This document shows positions 52,531 to 58,737 of a DNA stretch of 58,737 bases, piece by piece. Both the position numbers and the translations under genes were made by a program. Origin of the DNA: an uncultured Ruminococcus sp. (GTDB lineage Bacteria; Bacillota; Clostridia; Oscillospirales; Acutalibacteraceae); assembly GCA_902773135.1 (NCBI GenBank), contig CACYDP010000095.1, positions 1 to 58,737 of the forward strand. Direction: 5' to 3'. The notes beneath the pieces are model-generated. The model searched no databases, was not told the DNA's origin, and worked only from the letters and a program-made list of their open reading frames with translations. Position 1 is the stretch's first letter. Every line of letters starts with the position of its first letter.

Positions 52531-54774
52531 TTATTCAATATTTTTCAATGCATTTGTCATCGGGATTTTATGTACTTTTTTCATCAGAATAAAATGAACC
52601 GCAAAATAGCATACCACACCTATCAGGAACATTGCAGGATAGATCCAAGGAGCTACGTAGAAGTTGACCCAACCGTTCAGTTCTTTGATAAAGATATAAT
52701 ATAACACTCTCATTACCAAATAAGAGATGGGTATATTGATCAAAATAGAAAACAGCACAACAATAGCGGTTGAAGAATTATACAATCTTCCAGCTTCACG
52801 GTTGCTGTAACCCAATATTTTGATCATTGAAATTGATGCTGTATTTTTTTCTATGACCAGTTTCGCAAGAATATACATCAGCAGTACGTACAAAACAGCC
52901 GAAAAAACAGAAATCAGCGGGAACATAGAACCCATTGAATCTTCCAACTGATCGGTGAGTACCGTCAGATCGTTTGACCTTATCACGGAAGCAATATACA
53001 GATCATCAATATCGGTGATTTCATCATCGGAAAAATAGCCGCTGAAATAATCGTTTTCCATCTCAAAGGTATCGTTAAAATTGCTTGTCGGCATAAATAC
53101 TGCCAATGCGGCGGCATAATAATAATGACCCACGATTTTGAACTGATATTCCTTATCTTCATATTTCTTAACCAGCTTAATAGTATCTCCTGTCTGAAGA
53201 TTGTATTTTTCCATATATCCGTCTGTTACAATCACTTCATTTTGATTTTCGGGCAGGTCAATGTCGGACAAATATTTTGAATTCTCGGAAATACCGTAAA
53301 TCGTAATGCTTTCCCCATCAGGTATATTCAGGGAATTGACGCAGTATTTCTCGGCATCTTTATTTTTCGTTTCAACAGGTGCTTTCAGAATATACTGGTA
53401 TTCCGAAATCAGAGAATCTTTGACTTCCACTTTGAAATGATCAATCAAAGGACTCATCACCATACCGAAAATGAGCAGTACACTTGCCAGCATAATGCCA
53501 ATAAACAGTGTCAGATAAGCAGGGATATTCTGCAATATAATGCGTATGCGGAATCTCGTGATGAATTTTCCTCTTTTCAGTTTAGTGACACGTTTTTTCT
53601 TTTTACGCTGGAGTTCGTGACGCAAAAACTGCAGCGGCGGAAGTGACAATGCTGTATGTAAGATCACAAAATCAACAATAAAAATAATCAGACACGGTAT
53701 GACAGTGGTACTTACAAAAGCATCTGTATTCCATATGGTCGTATAAGTAGGAAGTGAATAACTGGCATAATACATTGATACCACGATTTCTTTCATACAG
53801 CTGTAACCGAGAACGTTGCCGATAATGGCTGCTATCAATGTAATCATCACCGGAAGTATCAGATAATGCCTGACCATTTCGGAACGAGTATAGCCCGATG
53901 CTCTGAGCGTTCCTACTACGGAGGCTTCTTTTTCTATTGTGCTTTTAATAGTGATGCCGAAAACAAACGCAAGAATGACCACGATCACATACAAAAGCAT
54001 CATCATCATACTTTTATCGGAACCCATATCATTTCCGGTAAAAACAATAGCTTGATTATCGGAACGTTTCACAAAATCAGTCAATAAACCTGTTTCTTTC
54101 AGAATATCCATTATATCGTCCGCTTTATCCGCCTGCTGTTGATCGTTCAGAGAAGTATCGTTATTCAGCCATACATAGCAGTAAACTTCATTAGTATCAG
54201 AAAGACTGTCATATGCCTCGTCGGAAACGATCGCCGTACTGAATCGGTTGGCATCAAACATCATATCTGTATTATTCTTAAACAGTGCACTGTAATCCGA
54301 AAAAGCGACCAAGCCGCTGATTTTGAATTTTTTGCCGTCTGCTTTGATTGTATCTCCGACAGAAATATCATTGTTTTCGGCATACAGTCTGTCAATCACG
54401 ATTTCCGAATCATTCTGTGGCATATCACCGTACATCAGACAGGTTTTATCAACTGTTTTTCTGCTTCGATAGATTCTCAGCGTATCATCTTTCCGAACAG
54501 AAAAATCTTTATAGAACAGCTCATTAATTTTTACGTCTTCTTTTTCCAATTTTTCTTTTACCTGTGACGGCATCTCTGCCGCCAAAGCAAAATGACCGTT
54601 TTCAATTTGGTATTTGTCGAAACTCTCATCATAAGCTATTTTCATACTGTTATCAGCAACAAGAAAGCCCGATACAAAACTGATCGTTAAACATAAAAAC
54701 AAAAACAGCGATATGTATTTTCCCAAGTCCTGTTTGAATTCCCTGAGCAGTCTGCGATTCAAGGGATTTTTCAT
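52531..54774 (-). CDS. ABC transporter permease, FtsX-like (two FtsX domains)
   Basis: A 747-residue permease of the MacB/FtsX type. The first membrane segment (about 20-38) is followed by a large external domain (about 40-235). Three membrane segments then form the first FtsX domain, with the family pattern EKEASVVGTLRASGYTRSE. Next comes a segment pair near 400-425, a second external part, and a second FtsX domain at the C terminus (ISMIKILGYSNREAGRLY). The start at 54774 has AAGGGGG 8 nt upstream. It follows the ATPase gene by 13 bp. Such pairs export lipoproteins, lantibiotics or other peptides, or act in envelope signalling; the substrate is not known. Confidence 0.88.
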   Translation of the reverse strand: MKNPLNRRLLREFKQDLGKYISLFLFLCLTISFVSGFLVADNSMKIAYDESFDKYQIENGHFALAAEMPSQVKEKLEKEDVKINELFYKDFSVRKDDTLRIYRSRKTVDKTCLMYGDMPQNDSEIVIDRLYAENNDISVGDTIKADGKKFKISGLVAFSDYSALFKNNTDMMFDANRFSTAIVSDEAYDSLSDTNEVYCYVWLNNDTSLNDQQQADKADDIMDILKETGLLTDFVKRSDNQAIVFTGNDMGSDKSMMMMLLYVIVVILAFVFGITIKSTIEKEASVVGTLRASGYTRSEMVRHYLILPVMITLIAAIIGNVLGYSCMKEIVVSMYYASYSLPTYTTIWNTDAFVSTTVIPCLIIFIVDFVILHTALSLPPLQFLRHELQRKKKKRVTKLKRGKFITRFRIRIILQNIPAYLTLFIGIMLASVLLIFGMVMSPLIDHFKVEVKDSLISEYQYILKAPVETKNKDAEKYCVNSLNIPDGESITIYGISENSKYLSDIDLPENQNEVIVTDGYMEKYNLQTGDTIKLVKKYEDKEYQFKIVGHYYYAAALAVFMPTSNFNDTFEMENDYFSGYFSDDEITDIDDLYIASVIRSNDLTVLTDQLEDSMGSMFPLISVFSAVLYVLLMYILAKLVIEKNTASISMIKILGYSNREAGRLYNSSTAIVVLFSILINIPISYLVMRVLYYIFIKELNGWVNFYVAPWIYPAMFLIGVVCYFAVHFILMKKVHKIPMTNALKNIE

Positions 54775-54787
54775 TTCTTTTTCCCCC

Positions 54788-55486
54788 TTACCAATCAAGA
54801 TCCGCAGCCGGTATTTTTTGTTTATTGATCTCATTTTTACGTATCTGACCGTCACGGAGTTTGATCACTCTGTCCGCCATATTTTTGATGGCATCATTAT
54901 GTGTCACAATAATGACCGTATTGCCGTACTTCTGATTAACTTCTTCTATCAGTTTCAGTATTTCTTTTGATGTATTATAATCCAAAGCTCCGGTAGGCTC
55001 ATCACAAAGCAATATATCGGGATTTTTAACAATAGCTCTGCCGATGGCGGTTCTTTGCTGCTGTCCCCCCGAAAGCTGGTTGGGAATTTTATTTCGATGT
55101 TCCCAAAGCCCCAAAGATTTCATCAGTTCATCGACATCTAAGGGTTCGTCGGAAAGGTATGCCCCTACTTCTATATTTTCTTTGACCGTAAGATTCGGAA
55201 TCAGATTATAAGACTGAAAAACATATCCCAAGTGCCGTCTGCGATACTGGGAAAGCTGTTTTTCGTTCATATTTTCCATTACGTCGTCACCAATCGAAAC
55301 CGAACCGCTGTCGGCATTTTCGATTCCTCCTATAATATTGAGGAGCGTGGATTTTCCCGAACCGGACGGTCCGAGCAGAACACACATACTTCCCTCCTCT
55401 ACTGTACAGCTGATTCCTTTTAACACTTCTGTTTTGTTGTCGCCGCTTCCAAAAGATTTATAAATTTCCTTTAATTCAAGCTGCAT
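54788..55486 (-). CDS. ABC transporter ATPase (LolD/MacB type)
   Basis: A 232-residue ATPase. Walker A is GPSGSGKST (about 39-47), the Q-loop is in YVFQSYNLIP, the signature is LSGGQQQRTAIGRA (about 140-153), and Walker B is ILLCDEPTGALD (about 160-171), with the H-loop at IIVTHN. It matches the small ATPases that serve FtsX-type permeases. The start at 55486 follows GAGAGGA; an upstream extension has no family support. The 158-nt leader contains several inverted repeats. Confidence 0.93.
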   Translation of the reverse strand: MQLELKEIYKSFGSGDNKTEVLKGISCTVEEGSMCVLLGPSGSGKSTLLNIIGGIENADSGSVSIGDDVMENMNEKQLSQYRRRHLGYVFQSYNLIPNLTVKENIEVGAYLSDEPLDVDELMKSLGLWEHRNKIPNQLSGGQQQRTAIGRAIVKNPDILLCDEPTGALDYNTSKEILKLIEEVNQKYGNTVIIVTHNDAIKNMADRVIKLRDGQIRKNEINKQKIPAADLDW

Positions 55487-55512
55487 AATGATTCCTCTCC
55501 TTTTTATTGGTT

Positions 55513-55574
55513 GGTTAAATATGTCTAACCTAAGGTTCAAAAATATTGATTGGCATTGCACCAATCAATATTTT
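55513..55574 (-). promoter_or_regulatory. palindromes and attenuator-like hairpin in the ABC operon leader
   Basis: The perfect 14-bp stem aaaatattgattgg/ccaatcaatatttt (55540-55553, 55561-55574), 7-nt loop, continues on the minus strand into TTTTTG, as an intrinsic terminator would. Next to it lie GGTTA-N8-TAACC (55513-55530) and AACC-TAA-GGTT (55527-55537), which look like repressor half-sites. All are downstream of the promoter at 55651-55679. No regulator gene is in the window. Confidence 0.55.
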
Positions 55575-55650
55575 GTTCAGGTTAAAAACTTTTTTCCGAA
55601 TGTTGTTCTTCGGCATTCATCAAGAGATTGATGCTCTCCTGATCAAGATT

Positions 55651-55679
55651 ATTATATCTCTCTGATGCTGACTTGTCAA
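55651..55679 (-). promoter_or_regulatory. consensus sigma-A promoter of the ABC operon
   Basis: TTGACA (55674-55679), 17 bp, TATAAT (55651-55656) on the minus strand, both perfect, with a leader of about 158 nt. Confidence 0.85.
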
Positions 55680-55773
55680 GTTTGATTAACGGCGTCATTA
55701 CACATATCAACATCTCAGAGAAATTGTGCAGCAATGCTGAAACCGCCGGAATAATCACTCGGAAAACACTGCA

Positions 55774-57516
55774 TTATTCGTCTTTTGTTTTTTTGGCTGT
55801 CGGTTCTTTTTTAGCTTGCCCAACAATTTTCTTTTTTGCTGTTGTTTTCTTGACTGTACCTGCCGCCTTTTCAGTTTTCGTTTCAGCTGTTTTGGCTGCT
55901 GTTGTTTTTTTGGCTGTATCTGCCGTCTTTTCAGTTTTCGTTTCAGCTGTTTTGCTTGTTTTGGCTGTTGTCTTTGCAGCGGACTTTACCGCTGTCTTCT
56001 TGGCAGAAGGTTTGTATGTATCAAGACCCTCGCAGCTTTCAAGGAACGGCTGTATTTTTTTATAAATTTTTTCCGCACCATCTATGCTGTCACTTTCGAT
56101 GTTCAGCGGCATAATCGGATCGTGTACACTGAGCCTGAGCAAAAACCAGCCGTTACCGTTTCTCTTATCAAAATACACTCTGATACCCTCGTGGTTATCG
56201 TCTGCGATTTTAAAGGTCTTCTGCTTTTCAGCATAGGCAAACAGATCTTTAATCACTTTTTCACCGTAATTCCGGAAATCTTTTTCGGTGATTTTAATTC
56301 TGTATTCTTTGCTTTCGGCAGGTTCTTTGAGATTTTCGATCAGGCTTTCCAGTGTTTTGCCTTCCTTGCGGAGCTGTGCCATCTTGATAATGATTTTGGT
56401 AACAAGATAAGCACCGTCATCAAGAAAATAATTTTCCCTCATAGCTGCGTGACCTGATGTTTCAATGGCAAGAGGACAATTGACACCGTTTTTATTTTGT
56501 TTTACTGCTTCATCAATGACATTCTTATAGCCTCGCTTAAAACGCAGATGTTTGCCGCCGAGATCATTTTCAATAAATTCTTTAAGTCCGCTTGAGGTAA
56601 TGGAATCTGTTACGATCAGACCACCTTCATTATCTTCCAGTGCAATGGCAGAAGCAAGTGCCACCAGTCTGCTTTTATTGATTTCTTTTCCCGATGCATC
56701 TACGGCACCGCCTCTGTCTACGTCCGTGTCAAATATCACACCCAGATCGGCATTTGCTTTTTGAACTGCCTGACTGATCGATGCCATTGCCTCCTTATCT
56801 TCTGGATTCGGAATATGATTCGGGAACATTCCGTCAGGTTCAAGGAACTGGCTTCCTCTTACGTCAGCTCCGAGTGCTTCGAGTACATCACCTGCATAAA
56901 ATCCTCCGACACCGTTACCTGCATCTACAACGATCTTAAATCCTTTCAAAGGACGGTTATAATCATCATCGGAATTAACTGCTTCTTTGATCATTTCACG
57001 GAGCTGAAAAGCATACTGGCTCATATAATCACATTCGACAAGTTTCCCACCCTTGTTTTCTTCGGGCTTTTTGCCTTCCTGTGCAGATTCCAGAATAGAT
57101 TCAATATCTGTTCCTTCCAGACCGCCCTCACGTGTAAAGAATTTCAGCCCGTTTCTGTAATAAGGATGATGACTTGCCGTGATTTGTACCGCACCATCGC
57201 AGCCAAGATCGACTGTTGTCATAAACATGGACGGCGTAGAGGCAAGATCACAGTCAACGACCAGTACGCCGGCTCTGAGCATCGTATCCGCTGCCGTTTT
57301 TGCAATGTGGGGTCCGGAAATTCTCGAATCACGTCCGATAGATATTTTCAGTTCATCGGGATTTTTTCCTGTCTTGTTGCAGAGCCAAAGGACAAAACCG
57401 TTGATCATCGCAGAAACGGTTTCGTCTGTCAGATTGACTTCCTGTCCGTCAAACGCAACTGCCACTCCTCTGATGTCCGTACCGCTTTTGAGCTGTTTCC
57501 AAAAATCATTTAACAT
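55774..57516 (-). CDS. phosphomannomutase/phosphoglucomutase with Lys/Ala/Thr-rich C-terminal tail
   Basis: A 580-residue phosphohexomutase. The catalytic part (1 to about 495) has the phosphoserine loop TASHHP (Ser115; usual form TASHNP), the metal loop DTDVDRGG (about 262-269) and sugar loop ETSGHAAMR. It most resembles bacterial PMM/PGM. From about residue 500 comes an 81-residue tail of Lys, Ala and Thr that is absent from the family. It contains two near-identical 20-residue units (524-543 and 544-563; each TAETKTEK then KKTTA), encoded by a tandem 60-bp repeat at 55828-55947. Such histone-H1-like tails usually bind nucleic acid or polyanions. An AGGAGG site precedes the ATG. Confidence 0.85.
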   Translation of the reverse strand: MLNDFWKQLKSGTDIRGVAVAFDGQEVNLTDETVSAMINGFVLWLCNKTGKNPDELKISIGRDSRISGPHIAKTAADTMLRAGVLVVDCDLASTPSMFMTTVDLGCDGAVQITASHHPYYRNGLKFFTREGGLEGTDIESILESAQEGKKPEENKGGKLVECDYMSQYAFQLREMIKEAVNSDDDYNRPLKGFKIVVDAGNGVGGFYAGDVLEALGADVRGSQFLEPDGMFPNHIPNPEDKEAMASISQAVQKANADLGVIFDTDVDRGGAVDASGKEINKSRLVALASAIALEDNEGGLIVTDSITSSGLKEFIENDLGGKHLRFKRGYKNVIDEAVKQNKNGVNCPLAIETSGHAAMRENYFLDDGAYLVTKIIIKMAQLRKEGKTLESLIENLKEPAESKEYRIKITEKDFRNYGEKVIKDLFAYAEKQKTFKIADDNHEGIRVYFDKRNGNGWFLLRLSVHDPIMPLNIESDSIDGAEKIYKKIQPFLESCEGLDTYKPSAKKTAVKSAAKTTAKTSKTAETKTEKTADTAKKTTAAKTAETKTEKAAGTVKKTTAKKKIVGQAKKEPTAKKTKDE

Positions 57517-57533
57517 ACTGTAAAATCCTCCTG

Positions 57534-58466
57534 TTATTTTATATCTTTTTGATAAGCATATTGATCATCCACTCTTTTGAGTTGATAACTGCCATTTAAT
57601 GTAAGTGTATCGCCATCTACGGAATATTCGCCGGTATAATCAGCTGTGCTGCTTTTTGCTGCTACAAAATTAAAAGTAAGTACTCCGTCTTTGGCTTTGT
57701 ATCCTCCGATCATATCGATTTCTTCCGACATTTGTTCAAATACGCCGTCAGAAGTAAAAGTATAGGTATAGGCATAAGCCGAGCTGTCATCTTCGTAAAG
57801 CCATATTCCTGTCAAATCCTTATCTTCCTGAAAATCGTCATACTTTTGTATTTCGGGTTCTATCGAGTAGTTTTCAAAAACCAGTTTGTAATATCTGATA
57901 CCGTCATCGTCCACACTTTCGGCGACCTCATTTTTACTTTTGAACAGATCGCTGTTTTTATTTTCATCGGTCAGTTCATCGGGCGTAAACATCAGACCCG
58001 TTCTGTCCGTCAATATCAGTTTTCGTCCGGTAAAGAGATTGCCCGAAAACTCATAATCAAAATAAACATCAATAAATGTCTGTCCGTTGCTGGCAATAAA
58101 AACGTGAACACGGGGTACCCCATCAACAAAATTATATCTTCCTATGTATGTCCGTCCGCCAAAGTGGTATTTCACAACGTTGTCATCTTCAAACGTCAGA
58201 TTATAGGTATATTGATAATCGTCATTTTCTATATGGAACGTCCAGCTTCCGATGATGCTTGTATCAAAAAAACATTTCCACGCCCCGAAAAACAGGATCG
58301 TTGCCAGAAATACCGAAAATGCAATGCATAAAGGAGCACCTATCCGATCGGTAAATTTTTTTCCGGATTTTTTCCTGTTCTTTGGAGCATTGAGTTGCTG
58401 TCCGGAATCCTGAACCGTTTCATTTTCTTCCGAAATATTTTCGTCTGCACTGATTTCAGATGTCAT
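57534..58466 (-). CDS. membrane-anchored protein with two similar beta-rich units, function unknown
   Basis: A 310-residue protein not recognised as a family member. Residues 1-42 are hydrophilic and acidic then basic, residues 43-66 are one membrane segment (IAFSVFLATILFFGAWKCFF in part), and the rest should be outside. Two beta-rich units resemble each other: one begins IIGSWTFHIENDDYQYTYNL (about 71-90), the other LTGIWLYEDDSSAYAYTYTF (about 218-237). Both have a G-x-W start and an alternating Tyr/Thr pattern, like lipocalin-type or DUF5640-type domains. CGGAGGA precedes the ATG. It ends 17 bp before the mutase gene, so both probably share a transcript. Confidence 0.6.
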   Translation of the reverse strand: MTSEISADENISEENETVQDSGQQLNAPKNRKKSGKKFTDRIGAPLCIAFSVFLATILFFGAWKCFFDTSIIGSWTFHIENDDYQYTYNLTFEDDNVVKYHFGGRTYIGRYNFVDGVPRVHVFIASNGQTFIDVYFDYEFSGNLFTGRKLILTDRTGLMFTPDELTDENKNSDLFKSKNEVAESVDDDGIRYYKLVFENYSIEPEIQKYDDFQEDKDLTGIWLYEDDSSAYAYTYTFTSDGVFEQMSEEIDMIGGYKAKDGVLTFNFVAAKSSTADYTGEYSVDGDTLTLNGSYQLKRVDDQYAYQKDIK

Positions 58467-58530
58467 AAAATTCCTCCGCTGCTAATAATGTTTTGAAGTG
58501 TATAAATATCCTGACATCTATACATTCTTA

Positions 58531-58559
58531 ACTATATTTTACCTTAAAATCGTTGTCAA
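58531..58559 (-). promoter_or_regulatory. sigma-A promoter for the 58.4-55.8 kb operon
   Basis: TTGACA (58554-58559), 17 bp, TATAGT (58531-58536) on the minus strand, about 65 bp before the start codon. Confidence 0.75.
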
Positions 58560-58671
58560 TACAAGCAAAATTTCGTATCAAAATATTCTATATTTTTTGT
58601 AATTTTTATATTTAATTGTATAAATGAAAAAAATTTTGCCAAATGAAAAAGTTGTAGGTTTACAATTGATA

Positions 58672-58724
58672 TGTTACAGTTAGAAAAAAAGAATAGCAAA
58701 TAGGAAGAACCTGTGTTACAGTTA
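58672..58724. repeat. short direct repeats at the window edge
   Basis: tgttacagtta occurs at 58672-58682 and 58714-58724, 42 bp apart, in an AT-rich stretch with no gene (58560-58737). The copies are too short and few to name; the region continues outside the window. Confidence 0.3.
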
Positions 58725-58737
58725 ATTTACCACAACC

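Noticed and set aside
58672-58737. CRISPR array start
   Set aside because: Two 11-bp copies 42 bp apart do not fit repeat-spacer dimensions, and no cas gene is visible.

Overview
The window reads as a piece of chromosome from a low-to-moderate GC, endospore-forming Firmicute, most likely Oscillospirales/Ruminococcus-like. This is inferred from gene content and order, not from a search. Supporting signs are strong AGGAGG-type ribosome sites, TTG/GTG starts on several core genes, a PolC-type replicase, T-box leaders, an AdhE fermentation enzyme and several sporulation genes (ylbJ, yqfC, yqfD, spoIIM). There are no insertion sequences, prophage genes or convincing CRISPR arrays.

Left part (1-9.4 kb, nearly all minus strand): tRNA-Gly, a ClpE-type unfoldase, lipid and membrane genes (pgsA, cvpA-like, plsY), der, rpmF-yceD, a small P-loop protein and pgi. 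From 9.7 to 17 kb come two D,D-carboxypeptidases that converge on one shared terminator, asnB, and a divergent sporulation pair (ylbJ against yqfC-yqfD) whose intergenic region carries overlapping sigma-E-like promoters. From 17 to 26 kb: a PflA/PflX-like radical SAM protein, adhE behind a consensus promoter overlapped by a Rex-like operator, a split methionine synthase (separate reactivation protein plus MetH core), then spoIIM and a polytopic membrane protein.

Middle part (26-37 kb, minus strand): glmM, a TsaD/Kae1-like paralogue, nusB, tyrS under a tyrosine T-box, and the complete unfused trpEGDCFBA operon under a tryptophan T-box. No terminator is visible between trpA and the tyrS leader, so the tyrosine T-box may also govern what happens to trp read-through. 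From 37 to 48 kb: polC, ispG, rseP, dxr, cdsA, uppS, frr and pyrH, the common Firmicute translation/isoprenoid/lipid cluster.

Right part (48-58.7 kb) is the least ordinary. It has a 39-residue Cys/Asn-rich membrane miniprotein on the plus strand. Beside it is a three-gene minus-strand cluster: a Gx-transporter-family protein, a ferric-reductase-like membrane protein ending in an FMN_bind domain, and a Tp47-like surface protein with a Ser/Thr stalk and a sortase-like tail. The last two both carry a V-D-A-V-S-x-A-T motif like the site where ApbE attaches FMN, so they are proposed as a cell-surface flavin electron-transfer module. After this come an ABC transporter with a structured leader, a second phosphohexomutase with an unusual Lys/Ala/Thr repeat tail, and an unrecognised membrane-anchored protein with two similar beta-rich units.
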